Positions 53,682-63,454 of a stretch of DNA of 64,000 bases are shown in pieces (position 1 is the stretch's first letter; each line of letters starts with the position of its first letter). The stretch comes from Viridibacillus arvi (lineage in GTDB: Bacteria; Bacillota; Bacilli; Bacillales_A; Planococcaceae). The stretch spans positions 1,408,312 to 1,472,311 of the forward strand of contig NZ_LILB01000005.1 in the NCBI RefSeq assembly GCF_001274945.1, written 5' to 3'. Position numbers and translations under genes: made by a program. The notes beneath the pieces were generated by a model. That model saw only the letters and a list, made by a program, of their open reading frames with translations, was not told the DNA's origin and did not search any database.

Positions 53682-54644
53682 TTATTTCACTTGACTCTTT
53701 ACTTCTCTTCCCTGTAAACAGGCCGCAATTGACTCTGCATTTTTTGCCATCATATTATTTCTAGTACGAATTGAGGCACTACCTATATGAGGAAGCGCTA
53801 CAACATTTGGCAATGTTAATAAAGGATGATCAGTTGGGACCGGCTCTGTTTCAAAAACATCAAGTCCCGCTGCCCAAATTTCTTTATTTAATAACGCTTC
53901 ATATAAAGCTTGCTCATCTACAACTCCCCCGCGTGCAACATTAATAAGAATTGCGCTATTTTTCATCAATGCAATTTCACGTTTACCGATTAATCCTTTT
54001 GTTTCAGATGTTAACGGAGTTAATAGCACAACAAAATCGGATTCTTTCAATAATATATCTAGCTCTGCATACTCAAAGCCATATTTTTCTTCAGTTTCAG
54101 GCTTTCTTGTACGATTGTGATATAAAACTCTCATATCAAAACCTATTCCTCGTCTTGCTACCGCTTCTCCGATACGTCCCATTCCTACGACACCTAAAGT
54201 TGCACCATGAATATCCATCCCTGTTAATTGGTTAACAGACCAGCCTGTCCATTTACCCTCTCGTACTTCACGCTCGGCTTCTGGGATTCTACGGGCTGTT
54301 GCAAGCATTAGAGCAAATGCTAAATCTGCTGTAGTTCCTGTTAAGACATCTGGTGTATTCGTTACAATAATACCTTTTTCCTTTGTAGCTTTAATATCAA
54401 TATTATTATAGCCAACTGCAAGGTTAGCGATTATTTTTAACTTTGGTGCCTCTGCAATAACTTCACGAGTTATTTGATCAGAAATCATGACCCACATTGC
54501 ATCCGCTTCGCCAGCTGCTTGTTTTAATTCTTCAGCAGGCATCGGTTGTTCCTCTGACGGCCACATCTTCACTTCAGCTATTTCACGGAGTGGCGCTATG
54601 CCCTCCTCTGGTAATTTTCTAGTAATCCAAACTATAGGTTTCAT
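53682..54644 (-). CDS. D-isomer-specific 2-hydroxyacid dehydrogenase (glyoxylate/hydroxypyruvate reductase-like)
   Basis: 320 residues. NAD(P) site GVVGMGRIGEAVARRG near 150; catalytic Arg in INVARGGVVDE near 235, Glu in DVFETEPVP near 263, His in LPHIGSAS near 283. NLAVGYNNIDI near 75 is the substrate loop. The sequence is closest to the glyoxylate/2-ketogluconate reductase group (YvcT-like). NADP preference is suggested by YHNRTRKPE following strand 2, where Arg residues would contact the 2'-phosphate. GGAGG precedes the ATG. Monocistronic. Confidence 0.9.
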   Translation of the reverse strand: MKPIVWITRKLPEEGIAPLREIAEVKMWPSEEQPMPAEELKQAAGEADAMWVMISDQITREVIAEAPKLKIIANLAVGYNNIDIKATKEKGIIVTNTPDVLTGTTADLAFALMLATARRIPEAEREVREGKWTGWSVNQLTGMDIHGATLGVVGMGRIGEAVARRGIGFDMRVLYHNRTRKPETEEKYGFEYAELDILLKESDFVVLLTPLTSETKGLIGKREIALMKNSAILINVARGGVVDEQALYEALLNKEIWAAGLDVFETEPVPTDHPLLTLPNVVALPHIGSASIRTRNNMMAKNAESIAACLQGREVKSQVK

Positions 54645-54712
54645 CTAAACTGCCTCCTTTAAAGAACATAGTGAAAGCTTATCATATTATCAAAGTATTC
54701 TGATTAAAATAC

Positions 54713-54761
54713 ATAAAAAAACTGTCTTAATAGATAAATTCAACTTGTCTATTAAAACAGT
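54713..54761 (-). terminator. Terminator of the globin-coupled sensor gene
   Basis: ACTGTTTTAATAGACA and TATCTATTAAGACAGT form a long stem followed by seven T residues on the minus strand. Confidence 0.85.
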
Positions 54762-54769
54762 AAAGTGAA

Positions 54770-56065
54770 TTAAAACTTTCTAACAGTTGTTTCTAATTCT
54801 GTTGCTGCTTGTTTTAATTGTTCTGAAGTTTCACCAATAGTTGTTACGACATTTGATAATATATCCATTCGCTGCTCTACCTCTTGAAAATCTTGGATAG
54901 TTAAATTTACAGCCTTACCAATGTTCTCAAATTCCTGCATTGATTTTTCATTTTCTTCAATACCATTAGTTACAAGGTTCTGAATATCTTGAATAGCTGT
55001 TACTACTTCGCTGGTTACGCCACTGGACATACCAATTAAACTTGCAATTTGTTCAACAGATTTCTTCGTTTGGTCTGCAAGTTTACGTACTTCATCAGCC
55101 ACTACAGCAAATCCTTTACCATGCTCCCCAGCTCTAGCAGCTTCAATTGCTGAGTTTAATGCAAGTAGGTTTGTTTGACCTGCAATATTTTTTACAATCT
55201 CGATTACTGCATGAATTTCAGATGAAGATGAATCTAGCTCCTGAATCATTTTTGACATTTCATTTGTTTTTTCATTAATTTTATTTGTATGTTTTTTTAG
55301 TAGAAGCATTTGCTTATATCCTTTTTCCGATGCTTCTCGAGTTCCTTTTGCATCTTGAATACTGCTCTTCAAATGTTTATTCACTTCACTAGTACTTGCA
55401 ATTAATGTGTCAACAGACTCTGAAGTATGGAAAGAATGCGATTCTAAGTTACTAGAAATACTACCAATAACATTTTTCACATGCATACGCGTTTTTTCTT
55501 GTTGTTGTTCCAATAATTGATCTGAAAATTGATCATATTCTTCAAGAACGATTTGTTGTTCAAAGCTAATTATTTTTTTCACAGAATTAATCACGGTACG
55601 TTCTAAGGTAGTCTCTAACTCTAAGTCATATATTTTCTCGATTAAATTATGTTCTATTTTTTGGAATGCGGCTAAATACCATTTTGGATATAATCCAATT
55701 CGAACATGTACTTTTGCCACACGAGCGCGTTTTTCGATAAATGTATCATCAATAATCCCATCGAACATTTCAATTACATGATGTCGTAATGTTTGACGTA
55801 ACCTTTCACCAGAGCTATGTTGCTGGATCAGTTCCTTTAGAGAAGCGACGGTTTCAATAGATGCATAAAATTGCTCTACTATCTCGACTATATGTTTCTC
55901 AACTGTAGGTTTCAATTGACGCGCGATATGTAAATCTTCATTTTTTAAGTTTAATAAATCTATTTGGTGTAGACGTTCCTGATCACTTATAAAAATCCCA
56001 GTTTTAGTTATGTCTACTTCCGGGAGAATCATCTTATTTACCCTATTACGTTTGAATGATAACAT
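54770..56065 (-). CDS. hemAT: Globin-coupled methyl-accepting chemotaxis transducer (HemAT-like)
   Basis: 431 residues without membrane spans. The N-terminal sensor globin (~30-190) has the proximal heme ligand H120 in [14 protein letters not shown] and a distal-side Tyr in QFYASI (Y67). The C-terminal signalling domain (~200-431) contains the hairpin tip [20 protein letters not shown] with [23 protein letters not shown], which contacts CheA/CheW. It should steer aerotaxis or sense O2. Length equals that of Bacillus HemAT. GGGGTG lies 11 bases before the ATG. Confidence 0.93.
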   Translation of the reverse strand: MLSFKRNRVNKMILPEVDITKTGIFISDQERLHQIDLLNLKNEDLHIARQLKPTVEKHIVEIVEQFYASIETVASLKELIQQHSSGERLRQTLRHHVIEMFDGIIDDTFIEKRARVAKVHVRIGLYPKWYLAAFQKIEHNLIEKIYDLELETTLERTVINSVKKIISFEQQIVLEEYDQFSDQLLEQQQEKTRMHVKNVIGSISSNLESHSFHTSESVDTLIASTSEVNKHLKSSIQDAKGTREASEKGYKQMLLLKKHTNKINEKTNEMSKMIQELDSSSSEIHAVIEIVKNIAGQTNLLALNSAIEAARAGEHGKGFAVVADEVRKLADQTKKSVEQIASLIGMSSGVTSEVVTAIQDIQNLVTNGIEENEKSMQEFENIGKAVNLTIQDFQEVEQRMDILSNVVTTIGETSEQLKQAATELETTVRKF

Positions 56066-56206
56066 AAACTTATTTCACCCCTAAATTATCTATACATTTT
56101 ACTAAACTATACCAAAAAACAAGTCTTTATATCCATTATTTCAATATTATTTAAATAAGTTTTTTCTGACACAATCACAAATAGGTCTAAAGACTATTTG
56201 TACCAC

Positions 56207-56236
56207 AAAAAAATGAGCGCTCTCTACAGCGCCCAT
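56207..56236 (-). terminator. Intrinsic terminator of the ribonucleotide reductase operon
   Basis: GGGCGCT and AGCGCTC pair over a 6-nt loop, followed on the minus strand by ATTTTTTTG. A second small hairpin (AAATAGTCT/AGACCTATTT) follows at 56180-56200. Confidence 0.8.
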
Positions 56237-56258
56237 CTTCATATTATTATTTCATTTT

Positions 56259-57299
56259 TTATAGTTCATCAAAACCATTATCTTGAACATTTACCTTCAC
56301 ATATTGACGAGAACGTTGTTCGAAGAAGTCCGTTTTCCCTAAGTCAACATCTTCATAAGCTTTGATCCATTTCATCGGATTTTTACGGTAGCCGTCGAAA
56401 GGTCTTTCATAGCCTAATTGTGAGCAGCGTACATTCGTATAGAAATAAATATAATCTTCTACATCATCTACATCTAAGCCGTCAATTTTATCTCCAATGA
56501 CTTCATGTGCCCATTCAATTTCAAGTGCAGCTGCTTCACGGAAAATATCTTCAACTTGCTTAGCGCGCTCTGGTGTATCGTATTCAGGATACTCTTCTAA
56601 CAATTCTTTATAAATTTTAACGAATAGATCAACATGAAGCTGTTCGTCACGGTTTATATAGTTAATCATCGTACTCGTTGCTACCATTTTTTGATTGCGT
56701 GCTAAATGGTAGAAAAATGCGAAACCAGAATAGAAGAATAAACCTTCTAAAATGACGTCATAGACGATGGAATTTAACATATGGTCGATATTAGGCTCTT
56801 CAGAAAATGTTTTATATCCTTTAATAATGAAGTCATTTCGTTTTTCAAGGACAGGCTCAGTACGCCAGAAATCAAATACTTTATCTTGCTCATCTTTTGA
56901 TACTAAACTTGAAAGTATATATGAGTAAGAATGATTATGAATTACCTCCTGCTGTGCAAGGATAATCATTAAAGCATTTAAGCTAGAATCTGTTAAATAA
57001 TCAGCCACTTTTCCTGCATAGTCTGTTTGAACACTGTCTAGCATAGCAAGTAATCCGATTGTTTTCATAAATGCTTCTTTTTCATTCGCTGTTAATGTTG
57101 GGAATTCTTTAATATCATTCCCCATATTAATTTCGAAAGGAGTCCAAAAGTTACCCAGCATCTTCTTGTATTTTGGATACGCCCAACTAAAACGAACATC
57201 ATCCCAGTTTAATATATTTGAAGAGCTCCCGTTTACAATACCTGTTGAACGGTTTGGAGCTGTTTTATCCATTAATTGGCGTTTCTCTAGCTTTGTCAT
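56259..57299 (-). CDS. Class I ribonucleotide reductase small subunit (NrdB/NrdF)
   Basis: 346-residue ferritin-like radical subunit. Metal ligands: Asp in MLDSVQTDY, Glu and His in QQEVIHNHSYSYI, whose Tyr is the radical site, Glu in DVILEGLFFYSGF, and Glu/His in NRDEQLHVDLF. It forms the tyrosyl radical that is passed to the large subunit. It follows the large-subunit gene by 12 bp, with GGAGG before the ATG. No nrdI or nrdH is present in the operon, so I do not decide between Ia-like and Ib classes. Confidence 0.92.
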   Translation of the reverse strand: MTKLEKRQLMDKTAPNRSTGIVNGSSSNILNWDDVRFSWAYPKYKKMLGNFWTPFEINMGNDIKEFPTLTANEKEAFMKTIGLLAMLDSVQTDYAGKVADYLTDSSLNALMIILAQQEVIHNHSYSYILSSLVSKDEQDKVFDFWRTEPVLEKRNDFIIKGYKTFSEEPNIDHMLNSIVYDVILEGLFFYSGFAFFYHLARNQKMVATSTMINYINRDEQLHVDLFVKIYKELLEEYPEYDTPERAKQVEDIFREAAALEIEWAHEVIGDKIDGLDVDDVEDYIYFYTNVRCSQLGYERPFDGYRKNPMKWIKAYEDVDLGKTDFFEQRSRQYVKVNVQDNGFDEL

Positions 57300-57311
57300 C
57301 GTTAGTTCCTC

Positions 57312-59537
57312 CTAGCTTGCACATGATTCACATTCTAATAGTTCAACTGACGTTGAGCGAACGTAGTATGTCGTTTTAATGCCTAATTTCCAAGCATTTA
57401 AGTGCAATTCTAATAATTCTTTAGCCTTTACAGTGTTTTGGACATATATATTTAACGAAATACCTTGGTCGATATGACGGGCACGTGCTGCGTTTTGTTT
57501 TAAAGTCCAATTTTGATCAATAAAGTATGCAGATTTGTAATACCAAGTTGTTTCTTGGTTCAAATCAGGAACAGTTACCGGAATCTTATAATCCTTTTTC
57601 TCTTCAGAATAAGATTTTTGGAAGATTGGATCGATACTCGCCGTACTACCTGCAATAATTGAAGTTGATGAGTTCGGCGCAATAGCCATTACATAACCGT
57701 TACGCATACCATTTTCAGCAACTGCTTGTTGTAATGAGGTCCACTTTTCACCACTATATTGGCGCTTTGTGAAGTATTCTCCTGTTTGCCAATCCGAACC
57801 TTCAAATAATGGATATTGGCCTTTTTCTTTTGCTAATTCCATTGATGCTTGAATTGTTAAATAAGCAATTTGCTCATAAAGCTTGTCAGCAAATTCAACA
57901 GACTCCTCAGATTCCCATGCAATGCTCTTCAGTGCCAATAAATGATGCCAACCGAATGTACCCAGACCAATACCACGATAACGGGCATTTGTACGTTCTG
58001 CTTGAGGTACAGGAATACGATTTAAGTCGATCACATTATCTAACATACGCACTTGAATTGGGATTAATCTTTCTAAAGCATCGGCAGGTACAGCTCGTCC
58101 AAGATTGATAGATGATAAGTTACAGACAACGAAGTCTCCAGGTTTGCGACGCGTTACAATAACATCGTCTTCTAATGTAATTGACTCGAACTTAGTAGCA
58201 CTCATGTTTTGGAAAATTTCTGTACATAAATTACTTGAGTAAATCATACCTTCATGTTTATTTGGGTTTTTTCGGTTTACCTCATCACGATAGAACATAA
58301 AAGGCACACCAGTCTCTAATTGGCTACGCATAATGCGTTTCATAATATCAATTGCTGGTACAGCTTCACGTGTTAGTATCGGATTCGCTAAGCAAGCTTC
58401 ATATTTTTCACGGAATGAACCTTGTCCACGTTTTTCGTCATAATAATCTTCTAGGTTAAAGCCCATTACTTCGCGAATTTCATGCGGGTCAAATAGGTGC
58501 CAATCTTCACGTGCTTCAACAGCCTCCATGAAAATATCCGGTAAGCTAACGCCTGTGAAGATATCATGCGCGCGCATACGCTCATCACCATTATTTAATT
58601 TTAAATCTAGGAATGGGAATATATCTTTATGCCAAACATCAAGATATATAGCAATTGCGCCTTGGCGTTGCCCTAATTGATCTACTGATACTGCTGTGTT
58701 ATTTAATTGTTTAATCCAAGGAACAACTCCGCTTGAGGCCCCTTTAAAACCACGAATAGATGAGCCACGGCTACGTACTTTCCCCATATAGACGCCGATA
58801 CCACCGCCAAACTTCGAAAGTGTCGCAACATCAGTATTTGAATCATAAATACTTTGTAAGCTGTCATCAACTGTATCGATAAAGCAACTTGATAATTGTC
58901 CATGCGTTTTACCTGCATTTGATAATGTAGGAGTAGCAGTCGTCATATATAAATTACTCATTGCCCAGTAAGATTCTTTAATTTTCGCAAGACGATCTGT
59001 TTTTTCATTTTGCATTAGTGTCATCGCTATAATCATCCAACGCTCTTGGGGCAATTCTATTGGTGTTTTATCAAAATCTCGAGTTACATAACGATCCAAC
59101 AGTGTTTTCAATCCAATATATGTAAATATTTCATCACGTTTAGGTTCAATCATTAAGCCTATTTCTTCAAGTTCCTGTTTTGTATACGATGTTGTTAAAG
59201 TTGGATCATATAAACCTTTCTCGACAAGCTTCTCAACTTGTGTAGCAAATGCTGTGTAGACCTTTCCTACTTCTAATTGGCGTACTGTAGATGCTTCTCT
59301 ATAAACACCCGCCAATAATAAGCGAGCTGCAACGAATGTCCAATATGTGTCCTCTTCATCTAAAAAACTTAACGCTTCTAGGCTCATCGCCTTTGTCCAT
59401 TCAGCATCAGTGCCTTCGGAATTCTTATTTTCCCAGCGTTCAGACTTTCTAATAAGCTGACTAATTTCTTCTCTACCGAATTCTTTCTCTAATTGAGATA
59501 ATAATATTGCTCTTTCATATGTCATTAATTGGACCAT
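57312..59537 (-). CDS. Class I ribonucleotide reductase large subunit (NrdA/NrdE)
   Basis: 741 residues. ATPTLSNAGKTHGQLSSCF near 215 carries the first redox Cys. SSNLCTEI and CNLSSINLGR surround the active site, with the thiyl-radical Cys in the NLCTE loop. APNSSTSIIAGSTASIDPIF is the family signature. The C-terminus ends CESCAS, the CxxC pair that shuttles electrons. No clear N-terminal ATP-cone is seen. AAGGAG precedes the ATG. Expression is probably controlled by NrdR boxes and by a cobalamin riboswitch in the 5' region, which implies a B12-dependent class II enzyme elsewhere in the genome. Confidence 0.93.
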   Translation of the reverse strand: MVQLMTYERAILLSQLEKEFGREEISQLIRKSERWENKNSEGTDAEWTKAMSLEALSFLDEEDTYWTFVAARLLLAGVYREASTVRQLEVGKVYTAFATQVEKLVEKGLYDPTLTTSYTKQELEEIGLMIEPKRDEIFTYIGLKTLLDRYVTRDFDKTPIELPQERWMIIAMTLMQNEKTDRLAKIKESYWAMSNLYMTTATPTLSNAGKTHGQLSSCFIDTVDDSLQSIYDSNTDVATLSKFGGGIGVYMGKVRSRGSSIRGFKGASSGVVPWIKQLNNTAVSVDQLGQRQGAIAIYLDVWHKDIFPFLDLKLNNGDERMRAHDIFTGVSLPDIFMEAVEAREDWHLFDPHEIREVMGFNLEDYYDEKRGQGSFREKYEACLANPILTREAVPAIDIMKRIMRSQLETGVPFMFYRDEVNRKNPNKHEGMIYSSNLCTEIFQNMSATKFESITLEDDVIVTRRKPGDFVVCNLSSINLGRAVPADALERLIPIQVRMLDNVIDLNRIPVPQAERTNARYRGIGLGTFGWHHLLALKSIAWESEESVEFADKLYEQIAYLTIQASMELAKEKGQYPLFEGSDWQTGEYFTKRQYSGEKWTSLQQAVAENGMRNGYVMAIAPNSSTSIIAGSTASIDPIFQKSYSEEKKDYKIPVTVPDLNQETTWYYKSAYFIDQNWTLKQNAARARHIDQGISLNIYVQNTVKAKELLELHLNAWKLGIKTTYYVRSTSVELLECESCAS

Positions 59538-59563
59538 ATCGTCGTCTCCTTTTTTACAAATAT

Positions 59564-59602
59564 AAAAAGCGATGAATCTGCCTTCTTCGGCAGAGCCATC
59601 GC
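59564..59602 (-). terminator. Terminator hairpin of the cobalamin riboswitch expression platform
   Basis: AGCGATG...CTGCC and GGCAG...CATCGCT form a two-part stem with a small internal loop, followed by TTTTTATAT. It lies between the aptamer and the reductase start codon, so premature termination is the likely mode of control. Confidence 0.75.
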
Positions 59603-59734
59603 TCTAGGTTTTAAAATTGGAAACTGGTGAAATCACAACAAAAATTACTTTTGAAATCAAAAGTAAATTGTTTAATGTAAAGTCTCTCGCTTCCACTTCT
59701 CAACCCCCGAAGAAAGTGTCGTCATGCAAAAAAA

Positions 59735-59878
59735 GGCAGGTCTACTGGCTCATGCATCATCCAACTGTCATCCTTCCCAAGCATTGCTCAGTGGTTAATT
59801 GACAGTCGTCCGCATTCACAGTTGCGGGGACAGCTTCGGTTTCTTTTCCGAATTCCCTTTTAAACCGTATATGGTACC
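59735..59878 (-). ncRNA. Cobalamin (B12) riboswitch aptamer
   Basis: On the minus strand, in order: AAAAGGGAA, CCGAAGCTGTCCCCGCAACT, TTAACCACTGAGCAATG, TGGGAAGGATGA, GGATGATGCATGAGCCAG and AGACCTGCC. This is the characteristic order of cobalamin riboswitch cores, including the CCCCGCAACTG and B12-box-like elements. A terminator 130 bp downstream completes an OFF switch for the ribonucleotide reductase genes when adenosylcobalamin is abundant. Confidence 0.88.
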
Positions 59879-59891
59879 TTTTTTCGCTCAC

Positions 59892-59952
59892 ATACTATAT
59901 ATTGTGTTCTATTAATTAATCTAATCTAACATATTGTGTTCCTTTCAGACAA
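59892..59952 (-). promoter_or_regulatory. nrd promoter with two NrdR boxes
   Basis: ATACTATATATTGTGT (59892-59907) fits the ACACWATATATWGTGT NrdR consensus well. A half-conserved box (ending ATATTGTGT at 59939) lies exactly 32 bp away, the usual three-turn spacing. -35 TTGTCT and -10 TTAGAT with a 17-bp spacer (59924-59952, minus strand) overlap the distal box. NrdR repression by dATP/ATP sensing is the expected control. Confidence 0.75.
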
Positions 59953-60075
59953 GTAGAATCGTAAAATTAAAGTAAATGAAAGCAAAAGACCTACGAAAAA
60001 TGTTTCATAATTTCCTATAATGTCTATTTTAATTTTAATAAACAGGAGGTTAGGATTGTTTTTAAGTAAAAAATA

Positions 60076-60108
60076 ATAAAAAACTACCCAAAATTGTATT
60101 TTGGGTAG
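60076..60108 (-). terminator. Intrinsic terminator of the PepSY-repeat gene
   Basis: CTACCCAAAATAC and TTTTGGGTAG close a hairpin, followed on the minus strand by TTTTTTATTATTTTTT. Between here and the nrd promoter (59953-60075) I see nothing else. Confidence 0.85.
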
Positions 60109-60131
60109 CATAAAATCTATTTTAGTAACAA

Positions 60132-61313
60132 TTAGTCGTCTTCATACTCTTTTTCGAAGTCTAGAATAGCACCAGTTTTAGCATCAATTTCTAATTCGTA
60201 TTCGTACATACCATCTTTAACTTCAATTTCATAAACGCCGTCTTCTTCATCTAATTCAATTTTAGTAATTGTTCCTTTTGCTTTTGTTAAAGCAATTTGA
60301 GAAGCTTTTTGCTCACCAATGAAAGGTGTTGCTGGATTATTTGGTGTTTTTGTAATTCTTTCTTTATCAGTAATCATAACTTTCCCAGTTATTGCATCAA
60401 CATCGATATCATATTCATAATCGGAAGTTAAAATCTCAAATTCATATACTCCATCTTCACGGTCATACTCTGCTTTTTTCACTGTACCATTAACACTTTT
60501 TAATGCAATTGCTTTTGCTTCTTCAATACCTATTACTTTATTAGGTGTTGAAGGATTTGCTGTATTTCCAGAGTTAGGAGTACTTGGTTTAGTAGTTGTG
60601 ATTACATCGTCAGCTACTTCTGATTCTTTTTTAAGTATTTTCCCTGTTTTTGCATGAATTTCAAATTCATATTCTGTTGTGCCATTAATAATTTCGATTT
60701 CGTATACGCCATCACTTTTATCTAATTTGGCTTTTTGTACAGTACCGCCAACATTATTTAAAGCTATTTGTTTCGCTTTTTCTAAACCAATTAATTTGCC
60801 AGTTACTACTTTTTTCGAAATCTTCTCTTTTTCTTTTTTCACAATTTTCCCTGTGTACGCATTGATATCAAAATCGTATTCATACCCAGCTCTAATGATT
60901 TCAATTTCGTAAATACCATCTTCTCGATCTAATTTGGCTTTTTTGACTGAACCTTTAACCGATTTTAATGCTATTTCTTTCGCTTTTGCTAAACCAATTA
61001 CATTTTTATTATTTATTGTATTAGAAACTTTTGTTGTTTCTGTTTTCTTTTCTAGTAACTTTCCCGTTTTAGCATCTAATGTTAATTCGTATTCTTTACT
61101 TTTGCCTCGTACATCAATTTCATATACTTGAACGCCTTTTTCTTTGTCCAACTCTACTTTATATACTGTACCTTTTACATAGCTAAGTGCTTTTTTCGAA
61201 ATTTCTTCTGAAGATAAAATTTTACCTGCGTTATTTTGAATACCGGCCGCTGCAACTACTCCTGTAACTGCAAGTGAACCTGTAAGCGCTATAGCTGTAA
61301 TCATTTTTTTCAT
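60132..61313 (-). CDS. Secreted protein with five PepSY repeats
   Basis: 393 residues. Signal peptide (KKMITAIALTGSLAVTGVVAAAG) then five PepSY units of ~55-75 residues starting near 35, 105, 175, 262 and 330. Each unit has the pattern A(K)xIALxxVxGTVxKAxLDxEDGVYE followed by YEYDIDxxTGK. The fourth is preceded by a Thr/Pro/Ser/Asn linker. PepSY domains are thought to bind or inhibit peptidases, or to sense. It is the last gene of a cluster with a sensor kinase and a second PepSY protein. AGGAGG precedes the ATG, and a 90-bp gap upstream suggests its own promoter. Confidence 0.88.
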   Translation of the reverse strand: MKKMITAIALTGSLAVTGVVAAAGIQNNAGKILSSEEISKKALSYVKGTVYKVELDKEKGVQVYEIDVRGKSKEYELTLDAKTGKLLEKKTETTKVSNTINNKNVIGLAKAKEIALKSVKGSVKKAKLDREDGIYEIEIIRAGYEYDFDINAYTGKIVKKEKEKISKKVVTGKLIGLEKAKQIALNNVGGTVQKAKLDKSDGVYEIEIINGTTEYEFEIHAKTGKILKKESEVADDVITTTKPSTPNSGNTANPSTPNKVIGIEEAKAIALKSVNGTVKKAEYDREDGVYEFEILTSDYEYDIDVDAITGKVMITDKERITKTPNNPATPFIGEQKASQIALTKAKGTITKIELDEEDGVYEIEVKDGMYEYELEIDAKTGAILDFEKEYEDD

Positions 61314-61404
61314 AATTAAATTCCTCCTCTTTGTTGATACTTATACTTTACACAATGAAAATGAAAGAATAAGGAGAACAAGATTAGAATTTGATGAGAA
61401 ATTA

Positions 61405-62094
61405 TTAATCCCACGTAGTCGAAATCACTTTGCCGGAAATAGCGTGAATTTGAAAGACTGCATCTTTGTCGTTTCCTTCAATCTCTACTAAATAATATCC
61501 ACCATCACTCGTATCGTAAAAAGAAATTTCATCAACAGTCCCATTTAGCTTTTTCTTTGCAATAGTAATCACTTGTTCTTTAGATAATAGTGAAGAATCT
61601 TGCTCTGCATCTGCTTGAATTTCTGATAAAACTTCCCCATTAATAGCATCTATTAATAAGTTAATATGCTCTTTTCCATTTACTATTTCTATTTGGTATA
61701 CGGGTTCTTCCTTATTTGTATTGAGTGATATTTTTTTTATTTTCCCGTTATATTGCTCTTTAATAATTTTTCGTATTTCAGTTTCTGGTAAATAGTTTAT
61801 ATCTTCTTTAACATCCGATTTATCCTGAGTCATCTGTAGAATTTTACCCGATTCTGCATCAACATTGAGTTGATAAAGCTTGTTATTTCTTTGAAGCCGT
61901 ACTCGATATTGATCGTTTATAGTAAGAAAAGAGATAATTTCTCCTCCATACATCGTTTCAATATCATTATAGATTTCTTCCGTTGTAAGTGATGTTTCTT
62001 TCGTCAGTTTATTCCAAATCATGATACTAAGAATAGTAGCAATAATGATGAGTGTCACAATGAATAGTATTGATAGTTTTTCGCGGATACGCAT
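61405..62094 (-). CDS. Membrane-anchored PepSY domain protein
   Basis: 229 residues. One N-terminal membrane anchor (LSILFIVTLIIIATILSIMIW, residues ~7-27), with three PepSY-like units outside (near 35-85, 95-150 and 165-225), each ending in a DAxSGK/DAINGE/HAISGK turn. GGGGG lies 9 bases before the ATG at 62094, which begins 1 base after the kinase stop codon, so it is translated with the kinase. The position suggests it modulates the kinase sensor domain. Confidence 0.85.
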   Translation of the reverse strand: MRIREKLSILFIVTLIIIATILSIMIWNKLTKETSLTTEEIYNDIETMYGGEIISFLTINDQYRVRLQRNNKLYQLNVDAESGKILQMTQDKSDVKEDINYLPETEIRKIIKEQYNGKIKKISLNTNKEEPVYQIEIVNGKEHINLLIDAINGEVLSEIQADAEQDSSLLSKEQVITIAKKKLNGTVDEISFYDTSDGGYYLVEIEGNDKDAVFQIHAISGKVISTTWD

Positions 62095-62095
62095 A

Positions 62096-63454
62096 TCATT
62101 GTTCCCCCTCATTACTATTTTCAAATCGTAAGACGATTGTAGTTCCTTCACCTAGAGTACTTAATACGGTGATATTGATAGCTAAACGCTCAGCAATTTC
62201 ATGCGCTATAGCTAATCCTAAACCAGTACCACCCGTTTTGCGATTGCGATCCTCACTAACACGATAAAAACGATCAAATAAATGCGGAATATTCTCTTTA
62301 GCAATGCCTTGCCCGAAATCTTGAATACGGACGACGAATTGCGCTCCTTCTTTTGCTACGCTTACATTGATTTCACGTTCACTATAATGACGGGCATTTT
62401 CTAAGAATATAAAGAATAACTGTTTTAGCTTTTGCTCATCAGTTTTTATTATTACTGGCCCATTTCCTAATAAGTTAAATTCTCTCCCGTATGCTTGATG
62501 CATTTGATGCAGTGTATCTTCTAATACTTTATAAATATCGATGGCTGCAATTGTTAGTGGAATATTCTCCTTATTTTTAGCTAATTCCAGCATTTGTTTT
62601 ATCATTTCGTTCATACGAATGGACTCACTTAAAATTGCTTGTACAGCTTCATTTGCTACTTCTTTATTATCAAAACCACGACGTTTTAATAGACGAGCAT
62701 AACTTTCAACTACTGTTAAAGGTGTTTTTAATTCATGAGAAGCGTTCGATACGAAATGCTCTTGTTTACGATAGTTTTGCTCCAACTGAAACATCATCTC
62801 ATTAAAGGTACGACTCATTTCAGCCATTTCATCTCGGCCGTCATCTTCTATATTTATTTTTTCAAAAGTTCCTGACTTTTGGCTTTCCTGCATCGTAGCA
62901 ATTAGCCGATGTATTGGTTTAGTAACGATACGCCCTAGCGTCATACTTGATAGTACAATAGGAATTGTCGCTAAAATTGTTACACCAAGTAAGACAAGCC
63001 GTAACAATTCTAGATTTCGTGCTACATCCTTCATGGACTGTAGCATCTGAATATGCACCACTGAACCGTCAACCCAAATTGCGGGCATACTCATTGATAA
63101 TACTGGTATACCTTCGTATTTTTTCACTGAGTATCTTTTATGCTCATCAATATCGGGATGATACTCCTCAATACCTTCAGTAGATTGTACAGTAATGAGT
63201 GATTTTCCATTTAAGTCAACGGCTCTTATAGCCCCCCTTGGAGGAATATAGGCACGTAATATCGTAGCTGGGTCATTTACTTTACTCGTCTGGCTAATAG
63301 ACGTTACAAGCTCTTTAGACTCGGATAAAAGTTGATTGTACTCTGTATCATAGGCCATTTTTTCATATAAGAAATAAATTCCGATCATCGTAAGCACCAG
63401 AATAATCAACATGACAAGCGACGAGAAAACATGAATTTTCGTCTTAAGCTTCAT
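62096..63454 (-). CDS. Two-component sensor histidine kinase
   Basis: 452 residues. Membrane spans at ~8-30 and ~150-172 enclose an extracellular sensor of ~120 residues. A HAMP domain follows (~173-228). The H-box is SNASHELKTPLTVVESYARL with H240. ATP-binding motifs are N (FLENARHYS), G1 (IQDFGQGIA), F (LFDRFYRV) and G2 (GGTGLGLAIA). It overlaps the response regulator gene by 11 bp and is followed at once by the PepSY membrane protein. The signal is unknown. Confidence 0.92.
   Translation of the reverse strand: MKLKTKIHVFSSLVMLIILVLTMIGIYFLYEKMAYDTEYNQLLSESKELVTSISQTSKVNDPATILRAYIPPRGAIRAVDLNGKSLITVQSTEGIEEYHPDIDEHKRYSVKKYEGIPVLSMSMPAIWVDGSVVHIQMLQSMKDVARNLELLRLVLLGVTILATIPIVLSSMTLGRIVTKPIHRLIATMQESQKSGTFEKINIEDDGRDEMAEMSRTFNEMMFQLEQNYRKQEHFVSNASHELKTPLTVVESYARLLKRRGFDNKEVANEAVQAILSESIRMNEMIKQMLELAKNKENIPLTIAAIDIYKVLEDTLHQMHQAYGREFNLLGNGPVIIKTDEQKLKQLFFIFLENARHYSEREINVSVAKEGAQFVVRIQDFGQGIAKENIPHLFDRFYRVSEDRNRKTGGTGLGLAIAHEIAERLAINITVLSTLGEGTTIVLRFENSNEGEQ

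Noticed and set aside
60040-60080. Plus-strand GGAGG followed by a TTG frame of six codons
   Set aside because: Too short, no plus-strand gene follows, and it runs into the terminator of the PepSY gene.
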